Source of the DNA: Gordionus sp. m RMFG-2023
Lineage: Eukaryota; Nematomorpha; Gordioida; Chordodea; Parachordodidae
DNA: 64,000 nt
Assembly: GCF_954871325.1 (NCBI RefSeq)
Contig: NC_088776.1
Location: forward strand, 49,432,569-49,496,568
Reading direction: 5' to 3'
Both the position numbers and the translations under genes were made by a program. This document shows positions 40,289-52,019 of this stretch, piece by piece. The notes under the pieces are model-generated. The model worked only from the letters and a program-made list of their open reading frames with translations, did no database searches and was not told the origin of the DNA. Position 1 is the stretch's first letter. Each line of letters begins with the position of its first letter.

Positions 40289-42375
40289 GAAGTATAATAT
40301 AAATTATTGTCTTAATTATTTTTTAATCTAATAGATAATAACACTGAATTTTTGGATGTTTTTTCAAAGGCGCAAGATTTTATGAAGGAGAGAAATCTAC
40401 CTTTTGATTTTGAAAGTTCTAGACTTCAAACATTACAATCCAAAAAGGAGAGGTATATATACTTTCATCATTAAATATAGAAATTTTTTTTAGCTTTAAA
40501 ATAGATGTGTTTTATGCTGCACTCGATTTAATTATTATTAACACAAATAGGTTATATGAAGCCACAGGAGCTTCACTAGCTTTTACAATCTCAGGTGGCT
40601 CAATTAAAAAAATTTATGGGGGAGGGGGCAAAGTCTCTCTTAGAAATATATTATACTTTTTCAATTGGAATTTGCAACTCTCAATATTTTCTTAGCAATC
40701 TATTTTATGATTTTAGACAATGTTTTATAGAATGCACTAATAAGGACTTTTAGGCCTAACCAAAAAAATAACTTTGAAGAAGAGAATATAAACGACTAAT
40801 CCAAATCATTAAACTATATATGGTGATTGGAACTTCCTCTTAGATGACATTATGGAAGTTAGATAAGTAATCGAGAAAATTATTGTGAGAAATTAAATTT
40901 CTAAAATATTATCTTCAATTTTAATGACATATAAACGACTTGGTCATTATTGCTCATTTGCTCATCCAAATTATATAATCACATGCTATCACCGGCAGAA
41001 TTAATAATCTTAAATTACATAGCCACACAAATAATAGATTCTGGTTAATTTGTAGTCATAGCCATGACACTCACGATGTAAACTCATATCAGAATTTATT
41101 ATGTTAGATAAATTGATAAAATAAAAACACTAAAAATCTATGGAAGAAATAATTATGCAAAAATATTGAAAACTTGAGTTATTTACACGGTAAGGATGCC
41201 ATATAAGAAGTGAATCATTAGTAACTAGAAAATTAGGACCATAGGGATATAATGTAACATAAGAACTTATATATTATTGTCGCACCACCTTACTTGGTAT
41301 ATTATGTTTTAAAATGAAAGTAGTTTATAATATTATCAAAAATATACTCGTATTAAAAATCTAACTCAAAACTGTTTTTCAAAGAAAAAAAATACCGTTT
41401 CTAAAACATGTAAAAAAAAATAAGGAAAAAAATTATTGAATGAGGATTACATCCATTGTAAAATGAATAATAAGATGATTAATTTTTAATAATATTTTTA
41501 TATTAAAAATTAATAGATGGTGTTAAAGAATTCAATGCAAATTGTTACTTATTTTTATTATTAAAAGCATTGTTTACTAAAGTTTATTAAAATATTAACT
41601 CTAATATATTCTTATGTCTGTAAAAGTGGCATTTTACCTAATATTTTGTAAACAATTCTATATAATAAAGGATTTCAACTATAGATCTACTTACATTTTA
41701 TAAAGAAATTTCTTATACTTGTTTGAACCTTGGAAATTTGGAAAGATACATGGTAATTAAATTTAAAAATGAATAATATAATTGATTAGTTATTTTGAAC
41801 TCGGCTAATAGCAACATTAAATTTGTTAATTTTCAATTAATAAACGATTATATTTATTTAGGGTTATAAACTAATTTAAATGATAAAAATCATCTAAGCT
41901 TCAACTGTTATTGTTAAATTAATATTTAGACATTATGAATATATTAATATTCCATTTTTAACACAGAATTTGATTGCAAGCTGAGATTCAAAAAAGTTCG
42001 TTATTAACGACGTTACTTTTTTGAAGAAAAGGAACGCCATTCGTTACCCTTTTCTTGAGGTAACGAGTAAATGTAACGCGATTTTTTTTTTGAGTAACGG
42101 TAACGCAAAACGTTACTCGTTACTTTATATTTTTTCTTAAAAAATATCAACAAAAAGAAAAATATTTTTTATTGTATTATAAACTTAGTTTTATTTATTT
42201 TTTAATTCTTAATATTAATAATTTAAGCTGAGTTTTAATTCATATCAACCACTTCCTTCATTTTTATTTTAAATTCTCGTTGTTAAATTTTCTGTCGAAA
42301 TTATAATTCAATCAAAATTCAAAGTAAAAGTTAATAATGATATTATTATTCTTATAATTTATAAGAATATTATGT

Positions 42376-43883
42376 CTACTTTTAAAAGTAGCGCTCTACC
42401 GTTATAGCTATTTGTCAAAAAAGTAGCTCGCTATTAGCTACTTTTTAAGCTACTTTTTATAAAAAAAATTTACAAACAAATTTTTTATTTTTTATAATGT
42501 TATTGTATAGTAAATATATAAAAATCAACATTAATATAAATATTAAAATATAGTTAGTTTTGATTATAAAAAAATTTATGTAATAAAAATAAATATTTAT
42601 GGTAATTTATTGCATTTTAATAATAAAATCATTTCAATAATATCATCCCCAAGTCTAGAACGACGATCAGAAAGTATAAGTTTTTCCAATTAAATAATCT
42701 CTCGACACTAGCACTTGAGGGTAAAGGCGTATTTAATCTTATATACATATTTTTAATATCGATTATCAATAATTTTATTTGCAAGTACATCGTATGTCTG
42801 GCATCCTATTATCAATTTGAGGGCTAATGCCACAGATCTTCTTTTTAAAGTTATAGGGTCTAGCCAATGGCCTGTGATTCCCAAATAAACTAAAAAATAT
42901 TTAATCAGATCAATTTATAAATATAAATAAGTTTTTACCTTCTGTTATGTGTCAACTATCTCCCGTGGTACATATATATATGATATCTCTGATAACTCTA
43001 CTATTAGAGCATCTTTCATCATTTTAAAGTTATCTGCTATTTTATTCATTAGTGTCTGGCGGATTGTTGTACCAGGAGATAGAGTTTTAATTATCATGGT
43101 AAATGATGAATTATCAACTAAGGACATTGTCTGAACTGTATAAATTATAAAATCAACAATAACTTTATCAGCCAATTTCTGAGAAATATTGTCATTTGCA
43201 TTATTAATTAATTTGGTTTGAATTGAATTAGTCCTTTTGGATGTAGAGTCGCCTATACCAAAATTATTTAGATGTTTCTCGATTTCCTTAAAACTCATGA
43301 ACAGTCTTATAAAATAAATATTATTAGAATGTAAAAATGACAATTTACCTTTAGGTGTTTCTTGAGGTTATAGCTACTGGATTGATTTGAGGAAATATTT
43401 TTTTTACATTTTAAACAAATAAATTTGAAACCAGTTTTGGTTATAAATTTATTTTAAAAAAATTTCAAATCTAGGGAATGGGAAATTTGTATTATAGCTA
43501 TTAAGAACATTTTCTTCCCTGGTATCTTTCATTTCACTAATATCATTGTCTGAATCACTTTCAACGATTTGGATATCCATAGGCGATGACATTTTAAATC
43601 ATTAACACGTGATTTTGGTTTATAATACAAATGAAAATATAAATTAAAAATTGAAATTATATTTTAATTTCAAAATTAAATAAAATTATAATTAATTATG
43701 ATATTACATTTAAATTTTCATGTTTACACTTACCTTCATTATATTTTTTAAAAGTAGCGAAGTAGCGGCTATTTAGCTATTTTCAAAAAAAGTAGCGCGC
43801 TAAAAAATTAAATATTTACAAAAAAAGTAGCCGCTATTAGCTATAGCTACCAAAAAAGTTAGCGCGCTACTTTAATAACTCTG
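42376..43883 (-). mobile_element. BED-finger hAT (AGTAGCGCGCTA family)
   Basis: The right end on the minus strand is CAGAGTTATTAAAGTAGCGC; the left end TACTTTTAAAAGTAGCGCTC is frayed. Both ends have subterminal GCTATTAGCTAC repeats. The minus strand encodes a BED finger and the N-terminal half of a transposase. Same termini as the element in NDST intron 1. Confidence 0.7.
42945..43445 (-). pseudogene. BED-finger hAT transposase, N-terminal part
   Basis: First exon (about 43445-43365): FKFICLKCKKNIS then YNLKKHLK at a GTAAAT donor, a BED-type C-x2-C...H finger. Second (from about 43290): NISQKLADKVIVDFIIYTVQ, SLVDNSSFTMIIKTLSPG, KMMKDALIVELS, the standard region following the finger in BED hAT transposases. 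The catalytic and dimerisation parts are not readable. Confidence 0.65.
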
Positions 43884-44729
43884 CATAGTACTTACTTCTT
43901 CAAATGAAAATGATTTTACCCTTCCTTGGCCCCAATTTGATATATTTTAAACCAATAAAGATAAATGATGGTAACAAGTCTACACTTTGTAAATGTAAAT
44001 TATATACCAACGCAAATATTTTAACCTCAATATCCAGCAGTTCAAACTTAAAGCATAGGTAAATGGATGAAATAATATATCATTTTTTAAACATTACTTT
44101 AATAATATAATAATATTCTTTCATAAAATTTTGAAAAGCTTAATCATAGAATTAAAATATATGTAGGCTATGCCGATATTAAATATCGGATCGGCACCTA
44201 TATTTAGCGTTTTCCAAAAAAATCAGATCTGGCCGATACCTGAAAAAACCGATCTGATCTTTTTATTTTTTTTTGTTATTTTATGTTATGTATATTTATT
44301 TTACGTTATTATAAAATTTTCTAAATAATTTTTTTTAAACAATGTAAATGCACAAAACCCTCTAAATTTTACTTCTTTTTTAAAATAGATTTATAGTATT
44401 TTAAAAGTTTTTTTATAAAAATAGAAAGGAACACCTAAAGTTTTATTTATTTTAAATCTTTTTAAATAATAACGCCAATTTTATTATTTATACTTTAAAT
44501 AAAAGAATTTTTTTAGATTATGGTATCTGAATTATGAAAATATTTTACAAAAGTCAAAGATAATTTTGCAAAATGCGTTATCTGTGGAATCATATGAGTC
44601 TGCCTTCAGTACGGCAGGGTATATATAGATAGTCCATATCTAGATATTATTGCCAGAAAATCTAGAGGCTCTCATCAGGGGCGTCGCTAGCCTTTACAAT
44701 CTCAGGGGGCTCAACTAAAAAAAATTTAT

Positions 44730-44912
44730 GGGGTCTTCGCCCCCCATACCCCCTAATTTGCGGGCCTACGGCCCGCTTTTGCCCTGCCTTCGGTCAGGTT
44801 ATATATTAATGCAGTTATTTCCTTGCTATGTTTTGCCCTTTCAGGCAAAACATGGGAATAACCGGACATCTTGGCCTTTATGGCTTTGATGTCCCTAAGG
44901 CCTTTATTTCTT
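44730..44912. repeat. Hairpin cluster
   Basis: Successive perfect or near-perfect palindromes: GGGGTCTTCGCCCCC, GCGGGCCTACGGCCCGC, GTTTTGCCCTTTCAGGCAAAAC, and GGACATC...GATGTCC. The order and spacing of the first ones are shared with 40174-40240. Confidence 0.8.
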
Positions 44913-45072
44913 ATTAAACATAATATGTCAATCAAAATTTACAGTATTAGCAATAGAAAAATAAACAATGAGTATAATTAGTGTAATAATAGCTATTTAT
45001 GTAAATAAATATTAGGGGATGATTCGTTCTTAGCTAATAGTTGTTTATTGCTGTATGTTTTGATTGACGTGG

Positions 45073-46686
45073 TCAGGCCAAGTCCTGGGAAGTAATGGAT
45101 AATCGGTCCCAGTTGTATGATACGGTGGAGGCGTCGTCTTCGGGTATCGATAGGTTTGATATCAACGAAGGGGTTTCCAGGTTAGACTGGGTCCCAAATA
45201 GAGAGTCGTCGTCTTGCTGGAGTAGAACTGATCCTTCCAGTATAGGTCCCTCGAAGAGCTCTAAATGCCTTCTTGGTGCCATCCAAGTCCTCGATGGTAA
45301 ATCGGCAGGGTTGTCTTCAGTAGGGATCCATTGAATGTTTTGAGAGATGGCGGTGAAGTTAGGCAACCCTAGCTTGATCATAATCTGTGTAATGATAATC
45401 TCTAGGGATGGGGAGCGCGAGCCTCCTTTCCTGAAGGTATAGTACGCCACAGACGAATCCATGAATATCATTGGATGCTCGTTGTTACGGTGTATCGCCA
45501 TAATCGCTCCCATGCCGACCGCTAAGATCTCTTTGCCGTTGATGTGGGCTATTGCGTGCGTTGGGATGTTAAAGAGCAGGCATGCTTCGCTGTATGCCAC
45601 CGAGAGGTTATCGGTTTCCCAAAAGTTGATTCCTAGATGGGAATTGGATGCATCGACGTAAACGGGCGAGTTCGCATAATAATGCAGGGGCAGAGGTATC
45701 GCTAGAGCATCGATAATCAATTGTGCTTTGGTGAAGGCCAAGAAAGTGTCCACTACTGGGGCAAGTTGTCCACTATTCATGGTGACGTAGTATGGGGAGA
45801 ATAGCCTTGACATGCCTGTTATGGTGTAGGCATAATGGTTGACAACCCCGAGGACTCTGGCTGCTAGCTCGATGCCTACGTCGAGGTGCTGGTACGAGTG
45901 TCGCCGGAAGACTTCTAGGCATTTCAGTAGTCTTCTTCTCGTAGTGGTGTCTGCGGAAACGGTCTTGTTGGATAGGTCAATAGGAACACCTAGGTAGGTG
46001 ATTCGCGGAGTTGGATCCAAGACCGATTTTTCGGGCGCTATTTGTAGCCCCCATCCTTCCAAAGTGCAACGCAACGAGCGGGTAGACAATTTGACGTCCA
46101 ATTCGTTAGCTCCATAGATCAGGATATCGTCTAGATAGACGTTGTAGCTAGCTTTCCTAACCGTTTTGGCGCATGCGTCAAGGATGATGGACTGCAGACA
46201 ATAGGGGCTGAAGGATGCTCCCATGGGTAACACTTTGTATCGGTAGTTGTTATTATTGAATTTGAATCCGAAGAACTTCCTGACCCCGGTAGCAAGGGGG
46301 ATGGAGAAGAAGGCGGATCTGATGTCGATTTTACAGGCGTATGATGCCTGATCTAGCTTGGCTGACATAAGCGGTATCGATCTTAAGCGGAAGGGATAGT
46401 GCAAAAAGTTTTTGGAGACTTCAGAGAAGTCGCTAATGACTCTAGGCGCTCCATTCCCCTTGGGGATCACGAAGAGCGGGGAACATATTTGGTCCTCGTC
46501 AGCCAGCTCAATGACATTAGCAACGAGGAGTTGTCTGATAATGTCATGGTATTTGTTATGGACGCCCGCGCGGGTATTGTGTTTGAAATAGGTGTTATTA
46601 TTATTGTTTATTTTGAGGTGGTCAATGCGCGGGCGAAAACCTCTTTCAGCTACTCTTCTAGTGAAGGGTGACATGAGGGGCCCCAC
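45073..46686 (-). CDS. Reverse transcriptase-RNase H ORF, 537 codons
   Basis: RT motifs: CKIDIRSAFFSIP (Asp about residue 120), LPMGASFSP (about 153), YLDDILIYG (184-192). RNase H motifs: YVDAS (343-347), NGKEILAV (383-390), FMDSS (408-412), and NPADLPSR (459-466). The arrangement suits DIRS/Ngaro-like or hepadnavirus-type polymerases; no protease, integrase or tyrosine recombinase is seen next to it. This stretch looks whole, and it is visibly richer in G+C than the surrounding AT-rich hAT DNA, suggesting a younger or foreign insertion. Treated as a fossil retroelement piece. RT-RNase H identity is sure; the clade is inference. Confidence 0.85.
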   Translation of the reverse strand: MGPLMSPFTRRVAERGFRPRIDHLKINNNNNTYFKHNTRAGVHNKYHDIIRQLLVANVIELADEDQICSPLFVIPKGNGAPRVISDFSEVSKNFLHYPFRLRSIPLMSAKLDQASYACKIDIRSAFFSIPLATGVRKFFGFKFNNNNYRYKVLPMGASFSPYCLQSIILDACAKTVRKASYNVYLDDILIYGANELDVKLSTRSLRCTLEGWGLQIAPEKSVLDPTPRITYLGVPIDLSNKTVSADTTTRRRLLKCLEVFRRHSYQHLDVGIELAARVLGVVNHYAYTITGMSRLFSPYYVTMNSGQLAPVVDTFLAFTKAQLIIDALAIPLPLHYYANSPVYVDASNSHLGINFWETDNLSVAYSEACLLFNIPTHAIAHINGKEILAVGMGAIMAIHRNNEHPMIFMDSSVAYYTFRKGGSRSPSLEIIITQIMIKLGLPNFTAISQNIQWIPTEDNPADLPSRTWMAPRRHLELFEGPILEGSVLLQQDDDSLFGTQSNLETPSLISNLSIPEDDASTVSYNWDRLSITSQDLA

Positions 46687-49477
46687 TACGAGTTTCGCGA
46701 TTATATTATACGTACAAAATAAACTAGAATATAAATAATTAAGACTAGAATATTGATCATTAAGAAATAAAATATCTTGTATATAAATTAATTTTTACCT
46801 ATTTTCTTTCCTTCTGTACTTACATTATTTACAATCATATCATTCACAATACTTTCTTCATTATTCAATGAATCTAAATAAGATTAATTTTAAAATGTAT
46901 TTCTTTTTAGTGTATTTATTTTTGTAAATATAATATATAAAAATTAATATTCCATATTATAGTGTCCATTTTTCAAAATATATATAAATAAGCAAACTAT
47001 TCTAAAATTATTTAGCATTTTTATTGAAATATAGTTTATTATTAAGTTAGGATAAACAAATAAATATATAATTATCAAATTATGAAAGAATGATTGAGTA
47101 AACAATTTAGCCAATATTATCTTTATTAATGTAAAAAAAATAATAGTGTATGATTTTTTAAGATATTGACTATTTATATAGAAAATATTTACTATATTTT
47201 ATTTAGCTAATATTTTGACATCACAAAATTTTAAAAAATATTTCTAGTGTCCTGCTCCTGAAAGGTGAAAATATATTGTAGAGCAATTTGCTTAACTTGA
47301 AAACTAAAGAAATCAATATTGTTTAATACTCTGGTGAAAAATGACTTAAATAGAAATTCTATAGAAATTAGGCAAATTTGGGAGGAAATAGGAAAAACAT
47401 ATAACCTCAATTATGATCAAGTGAAAAAGAAACCTTCCATTAAAATAGATAATTAACTAATAAATTTTTATTTTTTAAAACTTAAATGTCCAAAGTGTTT
47501 TGTTAATTTGTAAAAATTTTAAGGATTTTTTTCAAAACATTTTCGACACAGACTTATATATAAATTTATTTACCTATTTTCTTTCTTTTAACATTTTTGT
47601 TTTCAATATTTATATCTTTTAAAACTACAATTAATGGTCTTTCAACTAAATCAAAGTTTGAATTTTAAAAACTGTATAAAATATACTTTGTTCATTACCA
47701 GCTTTATTATTGAATCCTCATTTTTGGTCCTCAAGATTATTGCTACTTTTATCTTTAGTTTTTTTCATAAAGACTTTATTGCTTAAATTTTTAAATCGCA
47801 AAGTCATTTTATTTAAATAGTGATTTTAAACTCGGCTTACAATATTAAATTTGTTAATTTTCAATTAATAAATCTTTATATTTATTTAATTAGGGTTATA
47901 TAATAATTTAATTAATAAAAATCAATTAAACTTCAACTGTTTATGCTAAATTGATATTTAAACATTATGCATGGTATTGATATTTTATTTTTAACAAAGA
48001 ATTTGATTGCAAGCTGACATAGTGAAGAATTTATATGTATTAATCTAATCTAATAAAATTTAGATAATCTTATTAATTTTTAAATAATAAAATTAAATCT
48101 ATATATTACTTAATAGAATTATAATAAACAGGGGGACAATCAAAAAAAGTTCTTTTTAGTTTAAGGGGATATTAAGGAACCATTAAAAAAAAATTTTTTT
48201 TTGCTTCAGGGGGCTTTTCAAATTTTTCAGGGGGCTTGAGCCCCTGCGCTCCCCCCCCCCCCTAGTGACGCCACTGGCTCTCATATTTATTTAAAAAATA
48301 TAATATATAATTTTATATATTAAATATTACAATTTTATAATTCATACCAAAATAAAATGGATATATAAAATAAATGTTTTTTTAATTATAGTTTTAATTG
48401 TAGAAATAAAGAAATTAAATTAAATGCATAATTTGATTTTTTGTATAATAAATATTGATTTCTTAATTACATTTGTTTCAAAGGAGGGTGGCGAAAAATC
48501 AATATAAATATCGGATCAGTATCGGATCGGGTTTGAAGCAATATCGGGTCGGATCGGTGAAAATATGTGGATCGGCACAGCCCTAAATATAAGCAATTAA
48601 AATACTACAGTATTGGGTTGGGAACCAACATTAAAAACCCAAGATTAACAAAATATTGGTTTTGGTTCTAAGTATTATATTGAGTTTTTTAAACAATATC
48701 TTCTATTTCTTGTTTTAGTATTGCTATTGGTTTGACTATAATTGTTAATATATTTAAAGAATAATTTAAAAACTTTGTTGAAATAATATATATATGGAAT
48801 AGTGGCGTAGCCAGGATTTTTAATAATAAAATTTTACAAATAATTTCATTATAGATTTTATTTATTTTAAAATACCATATATAACATCCCATTATTTAAT
48901 CAGCTGTGTTGAGCACTAAGCGCTCTTGTTTGTCTGATCAAAATTTTGAAATCAATTGTTGCTAAAATAAATAAAATATTGATACATAAAGATGTTATCT
49001 TATAATATATTATTTTTGTATAATTTTATTTATATTATAATTATATATATGAAATTTTTTTTATATAAAACGATATTATATATTCTTTTTGTATAATTTT
49101 ATTATATTAAATAATATTTTTTATATATTTAATTTTTTAAGTAACGAGTAGCGTTACTTTTTTAAAAAGTTGGTAACGCATTCCTTTTTTCAGATGTAAC
49201 TAGTAACGATAACGCGTTTCTCCTTTGTAGTAATGTTTACAGCACTAATATAATCTAATAATTAAATTAGCAGTCATTTAATAAAAATTTAAATATTCTT
49301 ATTAATTTTTATATGACAAAATCGAATCTATATATAATACTTAATAGAACTATAAAGAAAATCGTTCAGGGGCTATCAAAATATTTTATTTTTAGTTCAA
49401 GGGGATATTAGAGAGTTATTTAAAAAAAATTTGCCTCAGGGGGCACCCCCTCTTATAGTAATACTACTGTGAAGCCA

Positions 49478-50627
49478 TGCCAAATATATCTATATTTATT
49501 GAAATTATAAATATTTTTTAAATGCATATACTTCTAAAAAAATTGAAAGCCCCATAAAACAGTGTAGTTATAGAGAGCACGGGTCATTACTTACTTATTC
49601 CACTCTTCTGCACAGGGCAATATGGCAATATAAATATTTACTTATTGGTTATTGTGTAGAAGTCTTTAAAATATTTGTTAATATCATATGGAAAATAAAG
49701 ATCATATTATATTGAAATCCAATTGATTTTTTTTAAAATTTATAATATGAATGAAATAAAAGGTTTACTCCTATAACATAAAATGTAAAGCCTATTTCTG
49801 TCATGGATGCATAATATAAAACTAAGAAAGATCATATGTCATTACTTTGTGTTACAGGTTAAATCATTTAGTTTTTTTTAAATATAAACCACTATTATAA
49901 ATTTTCCTTTAAATGATTTCAAACTTTCATAGATAATCTTAGATTTTTTTAAATATTATAACTTAAATTTTATTTAAAAATTATGCTTAATACATAATTA
50001 CAAATCAATTTTTTTTCAAAAATTATTTTTTCTTTAAAATATATTTAATAATTTTTTATATTTATATTTAGCTTATTATATTAAAAATGTTTAAGGTTAT
50101 TTATTTTTGAGCATGAATTTTTTTCCATATAAATAAAGTTTAGGTTGGGTTCTAGTTCAGAAACATCAATCAAATTTTTTAACTAAGAAATCTTGCTTTT
50201 ATATATATTGTTAAAAATTGATATTTTATATTTCAGAATTCTTAAAAGATAAATCAAAATAAAAGTTTTTAATTTTTAAAAATCTCATAATTATCTCTTT
50301 AATAATATACATGATTCAATAATATTTATTATAGTTAATACCAATAAGTGTGTCACAAAGAGGGGTTATTAAGGGTTCAAGCCCTACCAAAATTTTGGAG
50401 AGCTTGAAATTTTTAAAATAAAATTGAAGTAGGAAATTTAAAAATACATTTAGAAATTAAAAATTTTAGTTTTAAAGATTTTGACTTTGGGTACCCAATG
50501 AGTCCTAAAAAACTGAAAAGTCTAGCGATGATAGGAATTATACATTATAATTTATAGACAATAAATTTTTTGTCATTATAAATTAAATTTTATTTTATAA
50601 TTAATTTTTCTACAATTTTATATTTTA
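49478..50627. other. AT-rich DNA, nothing recognised
   Basis: No terminal repeats or coding motifs seen. A CATTAGGAGG-type or G-run end is absent. Confidence 0.4.
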
Positions 50628-50635
50628 ATAAATAT

Positions 50636-50904
50636 CAGACTGCAGAGGTACCATTTGCAAGACCTGGCTCGGATTATTTTTTAAAATATTTTTGGCCCAG
50701 ACATGCCCAGGTTATATATTTTCAGGCCTGAATTTTTTAAAAATATTACATTTATTTTTAATTTTTATAGGTAATAATGGTGATTTAAAATATTCGGTTT
50801 TAAAATATATGGCCTGGGTATTTAAAAACAAATTATTTTGTGCCTGTATATTAAAAAAAATTAATGGATCAGGTTTAGAACTGAGCCTGGCCTGCAGGTC
50901 TCTG
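50636..50904. mobile_element. hAT MITE, TSD ATAAATAT
   Basis: 269 bp. Starts CAGACTGCAGAGGTACC and ends GGCCTGCAGGTCTCTG, flanked by exact ATAAATAT (50628-50635, 50905-50912). No coding. Sister copies: 57443-57737 and the fragment 159-280. Confidence 0.85.
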
Positions 50905-51799
50905 ATAAATATAAATAAATAGATAAAATAAACCCCAAATTTTTCCAAAAATGGATTCAGTTTAGGTTCACAAGGACTTTGAAAACAGGAGCCGATTCAC
51001 AGCACTATAGGTTCATTTCAAAGCTCTGAAAAACTTATATAGATACTGAACCACTAAACAATAGTGAAATTTTAGGTACACATTGCCAAAGAGGAAGGCA
51101 TGGGGAAATTTCTAATTAGTGGGCCCCTCCAATAAATTTTTTTTTAAAGGTCTTCCTGGCTATGACTATTTAGTTGCTTGGGATATAGACATAATAATGA
51201 ATAGCTTTTTAATATTTTGTCCACAATTTTTAAAGATCACAATTCGTTTCCCTATAGTGCAGAATGACAGCCTTTACAAAAACGAAATTATTTCATTTTA
51301 TCTTTTATAAGGTAAACGGATATTATGATATCGTCTTTTTAGAATTGAAGTATGCTAAAGAAATGTATATTTAGCCTTGTAAAATTAGCATACCTGTCAA
51401 TTTTTCAAATATCTATTTTTTATTATCTAATTTCTAATAAAAAATTTCCATCCCGCCTTTTTTTAAACGAGTTTTCCTTGTTTTGAACATGCTTCCAAGA
51501 GGTTGTGTGTGAGGTGTAAGTAATAATTAGTATTCTCCAGCTCACTTAACTTTCTAAATATTCTCGTAAACACGATAATATATCATTTTTTTATAACGAA
51601 TCTCCTACGCATTATATTTAATATAGCTTTATTTATTTATAGATGAAATAATATTAATAATATAAAAAAAAACTAATTTTTAATTGAATAATATCAAATT
51701 TTTTAAAAATTATATTAAATTCCAAAATCTATAAAATTTGAAAGGTCTTGAAACGACAAATAAAAATGACTCTTTCTTACGAGTTTTTACATCAGGCTA

Positions 51800-52007
51800 T
51801 TACTTTAACGAGCTCGACCCCGATCCGAGAGGAGGTTGGATACTTCTTCTAAGCGGGCTTCCGAATTCATCTATTTCTGTTTTAAAATGAGAGGATATAC
51901 CTTTTTTTTCGGAGAAAACATTATCTTTCGCTTTTTTTATCATGTTCAAAATTTGGGATGGGGGGATGGCTTTCGTCGCCAGCATAAACTTTGAGAGTTC
52001 CTCATTT
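51800..52007 (-). CDS. Unidentified ORF, possible terminal exon
   Basis: Reads ELSKFMLATKAIPPSQILN then MIKKAKDNVFSEKKGISSHF and ends RRSIQPPLGSGSSSLK-stop, preceded by a possible acceptor (AAAATGAG). The base composition is richer in G+C than either side, as expected of a real exon or a transposon gene. I do not recognise it. No partner exon was found. Confidence 0.3.
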
Positions 52008-52019
52008 TCGGGTTATTAT

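Larger units (their letters stand above)
37777..40545 (+). mobile_element. hAT transposon, copy 2 (ZMYM1-like), truncated at right
   Basis: Left end CAGGGGCCTCTACAACGG with a long G-run and the GAAGCAACTGCTTC palindrome, like copy 1 at 2500. It encodes the same exons (core at 38270-38775, next exon from 38821). The copy 1 sequence can be followed to about 40540, where it meets a different element; the C-terminal exons and right terminus are absent. Interrupted by 39093-40288. Confidence 0.85.
44676..48276. mobile_element. Inner hAT of the stack, TSD GCTCTCAT
   Basis: Ends CAGGGGCGTCGCTAGCC and CCTAGTGACGCCACTG, with exact duplication GCTCTCAT at 44668-44675 and 48277-48284. The AT-rich right interior (47.8-48.1 kb) matches 41.8-42.0 kb of the outer copy. 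Carries a hairpin cluster (44730-44910) and the RT ORF. Confidence 0.9.
44164..48585. mobile_element. hAT element with TAGGCTATGCCGAT / ATCGGCACAGCCCTA ends
   Basis: Ends TAGGCTATGCCGATATTAAA and, on the minus strand, TAGGGCTGTGCCGATCC. Flanks AATATATG and AATATAAG match at six to seven of eight positions. Subterminal CGGATCGG repeats lie at both ends. Interior occupied by 44676-48276. Confidence 0.65.
41985..49238. mobile_element. GTAACG-rich hAT-like element inside 40565-49469
   Basis: Left part AACGACGTTACTTTTTTGAA to GTTACTCGTTAC; right part GTAACGAGTAGCGTTAC to GTAATGTTTACAGCAC. The sequence of the host hAT resumes on both sides. Its exact ends and target duplication could not be fixed. 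Confidence 0.45.
40565..49469. mobile_element. Outermost hAT of the nested stack, TSD TGAAGCCA
   Basis: Left end CAGGAGCTTCACTAGC, right end GTAATACTACTG, with the exact duplication TGAAGCCA at 40557-40564 and 49470-49477. The left interior (TTTACAATCTCAGG) and right interior (AAGGGGATATTA) match the two ends of 44676-48276, so it is the same family, opened up by later insertions. Confidence 0.8.

Noticed and set aside
45095-45661. Plus-strand frames opposite the RT ORF
   Set aside because: They are antisense shadows of a strand with clear RT and RNase H motifs.
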